From NCBI RefSeq assembly GCF_008579165.1, contig NZ_BKCN01000003.1: a DNA stretch of 64,000 bases; one strand, given 5' to 3'. Positions within the stretch are counted from its first letter, which is position 1, and each line of letters opens with the position of its first letter. This DNA comes from Iodidimonas nitroreducens. GTDB taxonomy: Bacteria > Pseudomonadota > Alphaproteobacteria > Sphingomonadales > Rhodothalassiaceae. Shown here piece after piece: positions 47,685 to 57,209 of this stretch. The notes under the pieces were generated by a model. The model did no database searches, was not told the origin of the DNA, and saw nothing but the letters and a program-made list of their open reading frames with translations. Made by a program: the position numbers and the translations under genes.

Positions 47685-50030
47685 CTATTCAACAGGTGCG
47701 GGCCTTGGCTTCCGCTTTTTCCGATTGCCCGGAGGGGCGGCATTGGGGGTGATTTCGAAATCGATCTTACCATCAATCAGCCGGATTACCACCTCGCCGC
47801 CTTTCTGCAGGCGACCAAACAGCAATTCATCGGCCAGCGGCTTTTTGATATTTTCCTGGATCACGCGGCCAAGGGGGCGGGCACCAAAGGATTTATCATA
47901 ACCCTTTTCCGCCATCCATTTTTTGGCATCTTCCGTGACCGAGATCATCACATCGCGCTCGGCAAGCTGAATTTCCAGTTCAAGGATGAATTTCTCAACC
48001 ACCCGCGACACCACTTCGGTCGGCAGATAATCAAAGGGCACCACGGCATCAAGGCGATTGCGAAATTCCGGAGTAAACAGCTTCTTGATGGCTTCTTCGT
48101 CTTCGCCCTCGCGCTGATCGCGGCCAAAGCCAATAGCGGTTTTGGCCATTTCAGACGCCCCGGCATTGGTGGTCATGATCAGGATCACATTGCGGAAATC
48201 GATCTTTTTGCCATTATGATCGGTAAGGGTGCCCGCATCCATCACCTGCAAAAGCAGGTTAAACAGATCGGGATGCGCCTTTTCGATCTCATCAAGCAAC
48301 AAAACGGAATGGGGATGCTGATCCACCGCATCGGTCAGCAGGCCGCCCTGATCAAAGCCGACATAGCCCGGAGGCGCCCCGATCAGCCGGGAAACCGTGT
48401 GCCGCTCCATATATTCCGACATATCAAATCGGGTGAGTTCAACCCCCAAAAGCAGGGCAAGCTGGCGGGCCACTTCGGTTTTGCCCACCCCCGTTGGGCC
48501 GGAAAAAAGATAAGAACCAATGGGCTTGTTCGGCTCGCGCAGGCCCGCGCGCGAAAGCTTGATGCTGGCGGCCAGGGCGGAAATCGCACGATCCTGACCA
48601 AAAACCACACGCTTTAAATCGCGTTCGATATTGGCCATCACCTTGGCATCATCTTTCGAGACCGATTTCGGCGGAATCCGCGCGATCTTGGCAACCACGG
48701 CCTCCACATCCTTCACCCCAACGGTTTTCTTGCGCCGGGATAAGGGCAGCAGCATCTGGGCCGCACCCGTTTCATCGATCACATCAATCGCTTTATCGGG
48801 CAATTTGCGATCGGTGATATAGCGGGCGGATAATTCTACTGCGGCCTTGATGGCATCGGCGGTATAGCGCACCCGATGATGCTTTTCAAAATAGGGCTTT
48901 AACCCCTGCATGATCTTGATGGTATCGGGCAAAGTGGGCTCGGCCACGTCGATTTTCTGGAAGCGCCGCAAAAGGGCGCGATCTTTTTCAAAATGACCGC
49001 GAAATTCCTTATAGGTGGTGGACCCGATGCAGCGGATCGCCCCGGATGCCAAAGCGGGTTTCAAAAGATTTGAGGCATCCATGGCCCCGCCCGATGTGGC
49101 ACCCGCGCCGATCACCGTATGAATTTCATCGATGAACAAAATCGCGCCGTCATGATCTTCCAGTTCTTTTACCACCGCTTTCAGGCGTTCTTCAAAATCA
49201 CCGCGATAGCGGGTGCCAGCCAGCAGCGATCCCATATCAAGGGCGAAAATCGTGGCATCGAGCAGCACCTCGGGCACATCACCTTCAACGATCTTGCGCG
49301 CCAACCCTTCGGCAATGGCGGTTTTCCCAACGCCGGGATCACCCACGAACAGGGGATTGTTCTTGGATCTGCGGCACAGAATCTGAATGGTGCGATCAAT
49401 TTCGCTTTGTCGTCCGATCAGGGGATCGATTTTGCCAATGCGGGCCCGCTGATTGAGATCGACACAATAATTTTCAAGGGCGCTGTCGCCTTTTTTCGGC
49501 TCATTCCGATGCGCGGATTCCGGGGCGCCGGGGCCGCTTTCCTCATCCGTTGCGCCGCCAGATGCCGCCCGCCTGTCGCCCTGCTGGGGTGATTTGGCAA
49601 TGCCATGGCTGATATAGCTCACGGCATCCAGCCGGGTCATATCCTGTTGTTGCAGAAAATAAACCGCATGGCTTTCGCGTTCGGAAAACAGGGCAACCAG
49701 CACGTTGGCACCGGTCATTTCCTCGCGCCCCGAGCTTTGCACATGCAGGATGGCCCGCTGCACAACCCTTTGAAATCCGGCTGTGGGGGTGGCTTCGATG
49801 CCATCATCATCAATTTTCAGGCTATCAAGTTCTTTATCCAGATAACCGGCAAGATTGGCGCGCAAAATATGAATATCGACATTGCAGGCATTGAGAACGG
49901 CGGCAGAATCTTCATCATCCAGCAACCCGAACAATAAATGCTCAAGGGTTGCATATTCGTGCCGGCGCTTATTGGCTTCCGCCAGGGCGCGATGGAGCGT
50001 TTGTTCCAGATGTGGTGAAAAACTCGGCAC
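47685..50030 (-). CDS. clpA: ATP-dependent Clp protease ATPase subunit ClpA
   Basis: 781-residue AAA+ unfoldase that feeds ClpP. N-terminal repeat domain (EYATLEHLLFGLL), Walker A of the first ATPase GDPGVGKTAIAEGLA, of the second GPTGVGKTEVARQLA, and C-terminal GARPLGRVIQENIKKPLADE. GTG 50030 is the start, with AAGGAT before it. The partner adaptor gene clpS lies directly upstream. clpP is not in the window. Confidence 0.95.
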   Translation of the reverse strand: MPSFSPHLEQTLHRALAEANKRRHEYATLEHLLFGLLDDEDSAAVLNACNVDIHILRANLAGYLDKELDSLKIDDDGIEATPTAGFQRVVQRAILHVQSSGREEMTGANVLVALFSERESHAVYFLQQQDMTRLDAVSYISHGIAKSPQQGDRRAASGGATDEESGPGAPESAHRNEPKKGDSALENYCVDLNQRARIGKIDPLIGRQSEIDRTIQILCRRSKNNPLFVGDPGVGKTAIAEGLARKIVEGDVPEVLLDATIFALDMGSLLAGTRYRGDFEERLKAVVKELEDHDGAILFIDEIHTVIGAGATSGGAMDASNLLKPALASGAIRCIGSTTYKEFRGHFEKDRALLRRFQKIDVAEPTLPDTIKIMQGLKPYFEKHHRVRYTADAIKAAVELSARYITDRKLPDKAIDVIDETGAAQMLLPLSRRKKTVGVKDVEAVVAKIARIPPKSVSKDDAKVMANIERDLKRVVFGQDRAISALAASIKLSRAGLREPNKPIGSYLFSGPTGVGKTEVARQLALLLGVELTRFDMSEYMERHTVSRLIGAPPGYVGFDQGGLLTDAVDQHPHSVLLLDEIEKAHPDLFNLLLQVMDAGTLTDHNGKKIDFRNVILIMTTNAGASEMAKTAIGFGRDQREGEDEEAIKKLFTPEFRNRLDAVVPFDYLPTEVVSRVVEKFILELEIQLAERDVMISVTEDAKKWMAEKGYDKSFGARPLGRVIQENIKKPLADELLFGRLQKGGEVVIRLIDGKIDFEITPNAAPPGNRKKRKPRPAPVE

Positions 50031-50113
50031 GGTTCGGTATCCTTTATCTCAAAAAACGTGATGACGGTCATTCAACCGGTTCGCGCTCGTCCTCCTGATC
50101 CTGTCATCACATC

Positions 50114-50440
50114 TCACTCTTTTTCAAGGGTGCATTGCAGGGGATGGTGATGTTTTTGCGCATAATCCACAACCTGCGTTGCTTTGGTTTCGGCAATTTC
50201 ATAGGTAAACACGCCGCAAACGCCCACGCCTTTTTGATGAACATGCAGCATCACCTGTGTCGCCTGCTCTGATGACATCCTGAAAAAGCGCTTCAAGACA
50301 TGAATGACAAAATCCATCGGCGTATAGTCGTCATTCAGCATCAGAACCTTGTACATGGATGGTTTCTTGGTTTTGGGCTCGGTTTTGGTCAATAAACCCG
50401 TATGGGGTGCACCCGTGCCATCCTGTTCATTCTCAGACAT
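50114..50440 (-). CDS. clpS: ClpA adaptor ClpS
   Basis: N-end-rule adaptor that delivers substrates to ClpA. LMLNDDYTPMDFVIHVL and the MLHVHQKGVGVCGVFT stretch are diagnostic. About 108 residues. ATG 50440 (MSENEQDGTG) is preferred because the upstream in-frame part up to 50557 has no family similarity. It lies next to clpA, as in most proteobacteria. Confidence 0.93.
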   Translation of the reverse strand: MSENEQDGTGAPHTGLLTKTEPKTKKPSMYKVLMLNDDYTPMDFVIHVLKRFFRMSSEQATQVMLHVHQKGVGVCGVFTYEIAETKATQVVDYAQKHHHPLQCTLEKE

Positions 50441-50670
50441 AGATATGTACTTTACGCTCATTTTACCAGCCGCTGCCTTGCCTGTCTGAAATGGCCCCGC
50501 TTTTTTAAATACATCTCGGGCGCGAGCCCCAACTGTCCATAGATAAGGCAAGGCCAAGGGAATAACACCCCCTTCACAACACAGTTTTTAAAAAAGCTCG
50601 AATGACATGGCCCCAATCCTTCAGGCATCAATCATGATCATGCAGATGTAATCTTAACACAGCCATAACG

Positions 50671-50697
50671 CTGCGCAGAACACTTGTTTCTGCGCAG
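50671..50697. repeat. Inverted repeat between the phasin and clpS genes
   Basis: Perfect 10-base arms CTGCGCAGAA and TTCTGCGCAG around a 7-base loop. Each arm holds the self-complementary CTGCGCAG. It has no T tail, so it may be a protein-binding site for clpS control rather than a terminator. Confidence 0.5.
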
Positions 50698-50757
50698 CTC
50701 TAGTCTTCGGTGCCTGGCGCCGCCGAAGCCATTAAAAAAAGAAGCGGATGCGGCGGC

Positions 50758-51684
50758 TTAACGCCCCTTCATCTGATCGATCAGAACGGAAAACTGTGTG
50801 CTGATGGGATTGATGCTTTGCTGGCTGGCGCGAATCCATAATTCCGTGGCGACGGAACATTCCTTCATCAGATCATCGCAGCAATCCTTGAAATACCCGA
50901 TCTGGGCCTCGCTGGCGCTGAGCGGATCTTTTGCATCGCGTAAACGATCAATGAAGGAATTTTGCCTTTGGCCGATTTTTTGGGCCAGACCGGAATAATG
51001 ATCGGTCATATTTTCAGCACGTTCGGTCGCAGACAGGGCGGCATCGAGGAGATTACTCAATGTTTTTTGCTGCATATTTATCATCGCCCCCATGCTGCCA
51101 AACAGATCGCTGACAACGCGCTGGCCAAGATCGGCGGATAGATCAAGCTCATCATGGGCCACCGATACGGATTTTTTGGCAGATGTCGCGGGTTTTGTGC
51201 TTTTGGCCGGTGTCTTTAGCTTTGCCGAAGCTTTGGCGGCAGATTTGGACGCTGTTTTGCTGCCATCTTTATCTTTTGCGGCATGAAGGGTGGCTTCAGC
51301 AAACACCCGTTCGGATTCGCGCACCGACGTTGAGGACGATGCTTTCACGGCTGATTTCATAGTTGGCTTTGGGGCAGCTTTTGGCGCTTTTTTGGGAGCC
51401 GTTTTGGCCGTTACCGTTTTCACTGGATCAGCCTTAACCGTTTCCGCTTTTGGGGCGTCGGCTTTGGGCTCATCAGCTTTGGGGGCTGTGGTTTTGGCGG
51501 GCTCTGCTGCCTTCACCGCAGCTGCCGCGACCTCCACAGGCTTTGCTGCCGAAGCTTTTGGGGCCGTTTCCGCCTGAGCCGGTGGGGTGCCCCCCGCCGG
51601 AGCAGCCGATTTTTCCGCCACATGCGCCGTGGCCGAGGGGTCGTTGGCCGTTTTTTTGCCGGGCTCTGTGCTGTTTTGCGTCAT
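50758..51684 (-). CDS. Phasin-family (polyhydroxyalkanoate granule) protein
   Basis: 308 residues. The first about 170 are Ala/Lys/Pro-rich and low complexity (AKAETVKADPVKTVTAK type), probably disordered and perhaps DNA- or granule-linking. The last 120 form the helical phasin domain (LFGSMGAMINMQQKTLSNLL, ATERAENMTDHYSGLAQKI, then CSVATELWIRASQQSINPI). Phasins coat PHA storage granules. Basic PAKA-type repeats plus a phasin domain recall PhaF-like granule/nucleoid proteins. A TGC-rich palindrome sits in its upstream gap. No phaC, phaA or phaB is in the window. Confidence 0.78.
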   Translation of the reverse strand: MTQNSTEPGKKTANDPSATAHVAEKSAAPAGGTPPAQAETAPKASAAKPVEVAAAAVKAAEPAKTTAPKADEPKADAPKAETVKADPVKTVTAKTAPKKAPKAAPKPTMKSAVKASSSTSVRESERVFAEATLHAAKDKDGSKTASKSAAKASAKLKTPAKSTKPATSAKKSVSVAHDELDLSADLGQRVVSDLFGSMGAMINMQQKTLSNLLDAALSATERAENMTDHYSGLAQKIGQRQNSFIDRLRDAKDPLSASEAQIGYFKDCCDDLMKECSVATELWIRASQQSINPISTQFSVLIDQMKGR

Positions 51685-51770
51685 GTCGCTGCTCCATAAT
51701 CAGCTTTGAATATCGCCACTGTTCGGGGTTAAAATTAACCCATCGGTGCGCAGGGCGTCAAAAGATTTTT

Positions 51771-51784
51771 TTGCAGTGCAGCAT
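51771..51784 (-). promoter_or_regulatory. TGC-rich palindrome upstream of the phasin gene
   Basis: TTGCAGTGCAGCAT lies about 90 bases before the phasin start, directly beside a T-rich stretch. It resembles known PhaR recognition elements and matches the site before the patatin-like gene. Confidence 0.45.
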
Positions 51785-51894
51785 AAAAGGCTGATGGCGT
51801 TCATGAACTTGCCCTCAGCCAAAAGGGCAAGGGCACAGATTCTTCTGGCTTAGGCAGGCGAATCAGCAGTCAATGGTTCAAAAAATTCAACCGG

Positions 51895-53292
51895 TCATAG
51901 ATCTTCGGGTGGGGTGATGCCGCTCAAGACCAGTTGATCGCGCAAAAGACCCTTCAGCCTTAAAAGGCCGGCTTCATCATGGGATTCAACCCGGGCCACC
52001 AGCACATCCTGGGTATTGGATGCCCGCAAAAGCCACCAGCCATCATCGGTGATGACCCTGACCCCATCCACATCGATGATCTTGGCACCTTGCTCCTGAA
52101 GCCGGGCGCGAACCCCTTCGATCACCGGATTTTTGCGCTCTTCAGCGCAGGGAAAGCGCAGTTCGGGGGTATTCACCAATTGCGGCATGGCATCGCGCAG
52201 GGCGGCCAGATCGCCCCCTTGGGCGGCAATGGCATTGAGCAGCCGGATGGCCGCATAAAGGCCATCATCATGGCCATAAAAGCGATCCTTGTAAAAGATA
52301 TGGCCGCTCATCTCGCCCGCCAGCGGGGCCCCCACCTCGCTCATTCGGGCCTTGATCAGCGAATGGCCGGTTTTCCACATTTCCGGCAGCCCGCCCGCAT
52401 CCCTGATGCCATCAAACAGCATCTGGCTCGCCTTCACATCGGCAATGATCGGAACACCGGGTTGGGTGGCCAGCAGATGGCGCGCCAGAACCAGCAAAAG
52501 CTGATCCCCCCACACCACCCGGCCATGGCGATCCACCGCCCCGATGCGATCCCCATCGCCATCAAAGGCAAGGCCCAGAGACAGATTTTCAGCTTTGACC
52601 AGCGCTTTTAATTGTTCGAGATTTTTTTCCACCGTGGGATCGGGGTGATGATTGGGAAAGCGGCCATCGATGGTTTCATTGATCACCAGATGCCGGCCCG
52701 GCAGTTTTTTGACCAAAGCCGCCACCGCATCGCCCGCCGCCCCATTGCCCGGGTCCCAACCCACATCAATGGGCACAGCGTCCTCGGGCAGGGGATCGAA
52801 ATCGCGGGCCAATCGCTCGATATAGCGATCAAATAAATCCACCGGCTCAATCACCCCTTCGCCGCTTTCAAAATCGCCCTTTGCAGTCATCTCTCCCAGA
52901 TTTTGAATCTGGGCGCCATAAAAGGGCTTCGTGCCCAGCATCATTTTGAGGCCATTATATTCGGGCGGATTATGGGAACCGGTGATCATCAGCCCGCCAT
53001 CGGTGGCCAGCTCATGCACGGCATAATACATCATCGGCGTGGGCCCCAAACCGATCATCTTTACGGTGATGCCGGTGGATATCAGCCCTTCGATCAGGGC
53101 ATCCGCAAGGCGGACCGAGCTTTCGCGTCCATCATAGCCCACTGCCAGACTGCGCCCGCCCCCACGGCGGACAAGGCTGCCAAAAGCCCGGCCCAGCGCC
53201 CGCACATCGGCTTCGCCAAAGCTTTCATCCACCACGCCGCGAATATCATATTCCCGCAATATCGTGGGGTCGAGGGGATGGGATCGGGTCAT
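51895..53292 (-). CDS. Phosphomannomutase/phosphoglucomutase
   Basis: Alpha-D-phosphohexomutase of the AlgC type, about 465 residues. The phosphoserine loop reads TGSHNPPEYNGLK, the metal loop FDGDGDRIG and the sugar-binding loop GEMSGHIFYKD. It converts mannose or glucose 6-phosphate to the 1-phosphates needed for GDP-mannose and, through galU, UDP-glucose. ATG 53292 follows AAGGA and is preferred to 53319. It may supply the polysaccharide module. Confidence 0.92.
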   Translation of the reverse strand: MTRSHPLDPTILREYDIRGVVDESFGEADVRALGRAFGSLVRRGGGRSLAVGYDGRESSVRLADALIEGLISTGITVKMIGLGPTPMMYYAVHELATDGGLMITGSHNPPEYNGLKMMLGTKPFYGAQIQNLGEMTAKGDFESGEGVIEPVDLFDRYIERLARDFDPLPEDAVPIDVGWDPGNGAAGDAVAALVKKLPGRHLVINETIDGRFPNHHPDPTVEKNLEQLKALVKAENLSLGLAFDGDGDRIGAVDRHGRVVWGDQLLLVLARHLLATQPGVPIIADVKASQMLFDGIRDAGGLPEMWKTGHSLIKARMSEVGAPLAGEMSGHIFYKDRFYGHDDGLYAAIRLLNAIAAQGGDLAALRDAMPQLVNTPELRFPCAEERKNPVIEGVRARLQEQGAKIIDVDGVRVITDDGWWLLRASNTQDVLVARVESHDEAGLLRLKGLLRDQLVLSGITPPEDL

Positions 53293-53321
53293 CGGGGCTA
53301 TCCTTGGATTTTGTTTCACAT

Positions 53322-54080
53322 TTAATCGCGCAGCAGGCGATCTTTGGCTTCATTCAGTTTGGCCGCAAAATAGGCGCTGCCGCCCTGATCGGGATGCACT
53401 TTTTTCATCAATCGGTGATAGGCGGCTTGAATATCCTGGGGGCTGGCATCGGCTGGTACCCCCAAAATCGTTCGGGCTTCATCAAGGCTTATCGTACCTG
53501 CGGCATCGGACTTTCCAGCCTCATGGGCTTTAGCCCTGCGCCATGAAGGCCCATGATTGCGGTCCAGATAGGCTTCTAAAAGGCGGCTGCCTTCCGGATC
53601 ATGATCATAAAGATCGTGCAACAGGCGGATGAGATCATCAAAAGAAAGGGCACTGAGCTTCACCCCTTGATATGGCCCGTCCAGCACCGTTCCCTCGATC
53701 TCGCCGCTTTCATGATCCAGATGCATGGAAAGCCACAAGCTCGTGACATCGGAGCCAGGGCTTGATGCCTCTTCATCCATCGAGCCATCCGCGCTTTTGT
53801 TCGTGTTTTGCGACGCGCGCGGGCGGTTCCATGAGGCGCGCGCCCCAAACAGGCGTAAAAGCGCCGCCAGCTTGAAAAGCCCCGCCGCCGCCGAGGCCAG
53901 AACAGGCAGGGCCACCAGAAATTTGCCAGTGATCAGTAAAAGCCCCCCAAAAAGGCCAAGCACCGTTAAAAGCGTGAGAAGGGCGGCCCGGGCCACCCGA
54001 TCCGGCGGCGCCTTGGCAAGGCTATTGAGGGAAAACAGCAAAAGCACAAGGCCGAGGACACCGGCCCCCAACCAGATCAT
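53322..54080 (-). CDS. Membrane-anchored DnaJ-domain protein
   Basis: 252 residues. Two N-terminal membrane segments (GVLGLVLLLFSL; LLTLLTVLGLFGGLLLITG) come first, then a linker, a middle region typical of the DjlA/TIM14-like alphaproteobacterial family, and a C-terminal J domain with the HPD motif (MKKVHPDQGGS) and LGVPADASPQDIQAAYHRL. It would recruit DnaK to the membrane. Its ATG overlaps the stop of the VWA-like gene by four bases. Confidence 0.88.
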   Translation of the reverse strand: MIWLGAGVLGLVLLLFSLNSLAKAPPDRVARAALLTLLTVLGLFGGLLLITGKFLVALPVLASAAAGLFKLAALLRLFGARASWNRPRASQNTNKSADGSMDEEASSPGSDVTSLWLSMHLDHESGEIEGTVLDGPYQGVKLSALSFDDLIRLLHDLYDHDPEGSRLLEAYLDRNHGPSWRRAKAHEAGKSDAAGTISLDEARTILGVPADASPQDIQAAYHRLMKKVHPDQGGSAYFAAKLNEAKDRLLRD

Positions 54081-54898
54081 GGGCGGTGCCCTTTCATCTG
54101 CTGCAAGAGACCAAGGGGGCGCTTCATCTGTGCTTCCAAGGTGCTGAGGGCCGCCGCCCCGCCCGAGGCATAGGCCGAAACGGCTTTTAAAAGATCACGC
54201 AGTTGATCGGCGCTTTGATGATCGAACGGGGCATAGGCCCCCCCCGAAAGCCGCGCCAATTCCATGAAGGCGGTTCTTGCGACCGCATCCGTGCCTTCGT
54301 GAAACGCAAAAATAGGCACCGATAAAAGCCCCAATTGGCCCGCCAGATGGCACAGATCATCAGCCTTTTCCTCGCAGGCATCGCCTACCAGAACGATGGC
54401 ATTGATCGGTGCCGCCGCGGGGGCATCTTGCAGGCTTTTGCGTTGCTCACGCAGGCAATGGCCCAGCACCCGACCGATCTGGGTCATCCCGCCCTGGCAT
54501 GTCAATCCGCGCATCAGTTTTGCGAGGGCCCGGCTGTCCTGCACCCAAGGGCTGGCCTTGCATTCCCGATAGCCCCGGAAATAGACCAGCTGCACCGATA
54601 AAGGGGCGCGCCCTTCGGTGGCTTCAAACATATGGCTTTGAATATGGGTGGCTATATCCCATGTGGGTTGGCGGCTCAAAGTAGCATCAAGGGCAAAGAT
54701 CAGGCGCCCGGATGGCTGGCCGGAATAGCGGGATGGGGTTTGGTGATCGATCGTGGCCAGATCGTTGAGAAAACGATCAATCCCGGAGGCTGGGTTTGCG
54801 GGCTTCCTCGATTGGCACGAAGGCTGGCCTGCAGGTTGGGAGAATGGCATTTTCCTGCTCTTGATCATGACCCCCGACCGCTGTTGCCTGTGCTTCAT
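54077..54898 (-). CDS. VWA-like (von Willebrand A fold) protein
   Basis: 273 residues. The core has a MIDAS-like metal site (RLIFALDATLSR with DATxS), LVYFRGYRECKASPW, CQGGMTQIGRVLGHCL and IVLVGDACEEKADDLCHLA, which together fit an integrin-type VWA domain. No signal peptide. In alphaproteobacteria such genes often accompany a DnaJ-domain gene. The start is uncertain (ATG 54898, 54868 or 54850). Confidence 0.7.
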   Translation of the reverse strand: MKHRQQRSGVMIKSRKMPFSQPAGQPSCQSRKPANPASGIDRFLNDLATIDHQTPSRYSGQPSGRLIFALDATLSRQPTWDIATHIQSHMFEATEGRAPLSVQLVYFRGYRECKASPWVQDSRALAKLMRGLTCQGGMTQIGRVLGHCLREQRKSLQDAPAAAPINAIVLVGDACEEKADDLCHLAGQLGLLSVPIFAFHEGTDAVARTAFMELARLSGGAYAPFDHQSADQLRDLLKAVSAYASGGAAALSTLEAQMKRPLGLLQQMKGHRP

Positions 54899-54945
54899 GC
54901 AAAGATGGGCGTAAAAGCCCGATGTCGCAAGAGCTTCGCCGCCCT

Positions 54946-55446
54946 TTATGACATCAGATGCAGCAGGCTATTGGTTTTGAGAAAATCAGCCATGGGCGGA
55001 TTGGGAAGAATGGCGGAAATCATCTTGTCGATCAGATTGTCATCCGCCGCGCAGGGGAGGATCAATCGTTCCAGCTTGCCACCGATATCGGGTTTTGTAT
55101 GCACCGCCATCATCGGCTGGCCGTTTTCCAGCGTAGCATAGAAGGGCTGCAAAATTTTGGTGGGGAAGTTTGACGGCCTTGTGGGGTGCATGATCTTATG
55201 GGTCATATCCTCGCCATCCCAAGCGACGACCTGCGTGCCCACCAGATCGGGATAGATTTCCTGCGTTTCATGATTGACCGAACAGATGATCAAAAATCCC
55301 AGCCATGGCCGAAAATCGGCAAAGGAAAAATCTTTTCTGTTGGGATAGCGGTTTCCCGCTTTTTTTTCATCCCACAGCATGAACAGATTCTTGAGTGATG
55401 GATTAAGAATATCGGCTTTTGTGACGGGAAAGATGGCTGTTTTCAT
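54946..55446 (-). CDS. PAS-like domain protein (166 aa)
   Basis: 166 residues with the pattern of alphaproteobacterial PAS_5-type proteins: LFMLWDEKKAGNRYPNRKDF, FRPWLGFLIICSV and the later PFYATLENGQPMMAVHTKP. No output domain, so it may act as a stand-alone sensor. It is downstream of an AT-rich gap of 368 bases and is followed by the VWA-like gene with a 47-base gap. Confidence 0.65.
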   Translation of the reverse strand: MKTAIFPVTKADILNPSLKNLFMLWDEKKAGNRYPNRKDFSFADFRPWLGFLIICSVNHETQEIYPDLVGTQVVAWDGEDMTHKIMHPTRPSNFPTKILQPFYATLENGQPMMAVHTKPDIGGKLERLILPCAADDNLIDKMISAILPNPPMADFLKTNSLLHLMS

Positions 55447-55814
55447 ACTGACGTCTCAAAAAATAAATTATATAAACTCCATACTTAACCGATAAATACA
55501 GGAACTCATGTTGAAATAACAATATAAATATCCGTTATTCATAATATATTATTGAAACTTATGCGGTTATTTATCGGCATAATTGCATTTCAATAAATTT
55601 TATGTTGTAAATTCTTTAAATAATTTATCCCTATATAGTGTATTTTTATTGATTATTTTTGTTTCAGGAGCAATTAAGGTCGGCAGAGTGGTGTGCAGCC
55701 TTTGCGCGCGAATCTATCTTAGGGTGCACTTTTTAAGAAAAGGGCCCCTGCACTAAAAACAAAGACGTGTGGACGGGTCCAGAAAACCCGTAGGCAAAAG
55801 TGACGTAAGGATTT
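55447..55814. other. AT-rich gene-free gap (368 bp)
   Basis: No coding frame is supported here. Two sampled 60-base lines (55501-55560 and 55561-55620) hold 13 and 14 G or C, about 22-23 percent, against much richer neighbouring genes. A short hairpin (ACGGGT / ACCCGT) lies near 55778, downstream of the adaptor gene on the minus strand, without a clean T run. Confidence 0.7.
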
Positions 55815-57209
55815 TCAGCGTTCGGAAAAGGCCCCCGACATTGATTGCTGAACGGGCCGCCATAAATAGGCAAGCAGGCTTTTTTCGCCGGTTTTGATAT
55901 CGGCGACCAGGGTCATGCCCGGAGTGATCGTATTATTTGCCGGATTTTCGCCAACAAAGGTTTGATCGATGCTGATCATCGAGCGGAAATAACTGACACC
56001 CTCCTCATCGATGAAGCTGGTGGCAGAAATGCTTTTCACTTTTCCGGGAACACCACCAAAGCGTGCATAATCATAGCTATCGATTTTCACTGTCACCGGC
56101 TGGCCGGGTTTGATATGCCCGATATCGCGCGGGCTGATCCGGGTTTCCGCCAGAATCTGCCGATCATTGGGCACGATGTCGGCCAGCTTTGCCCCGGGCT
56201 GCACCACGGCACCGGGACCGGTAACGGCCAATCCGGTCACCGTTCCAGCCACGGGGGCGCGCACCACCGTTCTTTGTACCCGATCCGAAAGCCGGGTCAG
56301 TTGCTCCTTGATTTCAGCCTGCTCATTGGAAAAGCGCCCCAATTCCTCCAAAGCATCGCCGCGCAGGCGTTCTTCCATTTCCAGCAATCCGCCGCGCGCC
56401 TGCGCAATTTCGGCTTCGGCGCGGGCCATATCGGCGCGGGTGCGGGCGATTTCCCCCTCAGTCTGATTGAGCCGCCGTTGGGTATCGAGGAAAACGATCT
56501 TGTTGGTCAGGCCCTTGTCCAGCAGGGTTTGGCGCATCTCAAGCTCTTCCTGCAGCAAAAGAACCTGCTTTTTAAGCATATCATGATGCTCGCTCAGGCT
56601 CAGCGCTTCTTGCTGGCGGGATTGGATCTGGGCGTTGCTGATCGCAATCTGGGCATTGCGGGCATCGATCTGTGTTTCGTAAATGCGCTGTTGATCCCTC
56701 ACCAATTCGGGATAATTTTCCACATAGGCGGAAAAATCAGGCTCATCATTCAGGGCAAAGGCGCGCAAGCGTTCGATCTGCAAAGCGAGCGAGGCCTCGC
56801 GCACCTTGAGGGCCAGATAATCGGAACGCGAAATGGTTTTATCCATGGTCAATAAAGGATCACCGGCCTTGACGATTTGGCCCTCTTCAACCTCCACCGA
56901 GGCGACGATCCCACCTTCCAGATGCTGTACCGGCTGCACAAAGCTGATTGGTGAAACCGTTCCCCTTGCGGCCACGGTTTCATCAAGCCGGGTAAGGCCA
57001 GACCAGATGATGAACAGGGCAATCAGCGCGGCGATCACAAAAATCAGCGCCGCCATGCCCATCGAAGGGCCGGTTTCTTCAAGATAAACGGATCGGCTCA
57101 GCACTTCGCGATCATAAGCATTGATACGCATCAGGGACCGGGAGCTTTTTTTGTTCAACATGGCTGGCGATCTTTTGATGGAGTGTTCAAAATCGGGGTT
57201 TTGGCTCAT
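55815..57209 (-). CDS. HlyD-family type I secretion adaptor
   Basis: 464-residue membrane fusion protein. One membrane helix near residues 52-72 (IFVIAALIALFIIW), a lipoyl half-motif (VQHLEGGIVASVEVEEGQIV), long coiled-coil arms and a C-terminal barrel with VRAPVAGTVTGL and GMTLVADIKTGEKSLLAYL, which is typical of the HlyD/PrtE class. It bridges the ABC transporter to an outer-membrane TolC. The start overlaps the preceding ABC gene stop (ATGA). No TolC homologue is in the window. Confidence 0.92.
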   Translation of the reverse strand: MSQNPDFEHSIKRSPAMLNKKSSRSLMRINAYDREVLSRSVYLEETGPSMGMAALIFVIAALIALFIIWSGLTRLDETVAARGTVSPISFVQPVQHLEGGIVASVEVEEGQIVKAGDPLLTMDKTISRSDYLALKVREASLALQIERLRAFALNDEPDFSAYVENYPELVRDQQRIYETQIDARNAQIAISNAQIQSRQQEALSLSEHHDMLKKQVLLLQEELEMRQTLLDKGLTNKIVFLDTQRRLNQTEGEIARTRADMARAEAEIAQARGGLLEMEERLRGDALEELGRFSNEQAEIKEQLTRLSDRVQRTVVRAPVAGTVTGLAVTGPGAVVQPGAKLADIVPNDRQILAETRISPRDIGHIKPGQPVTVKIDSYDYARFGGVPGKVKSISATSFIDEEGVSYFRSMISIDQTFVGENPANNTITPGMTLVADIKTGEKSLLAYLWRPVQQSMSGAFSER

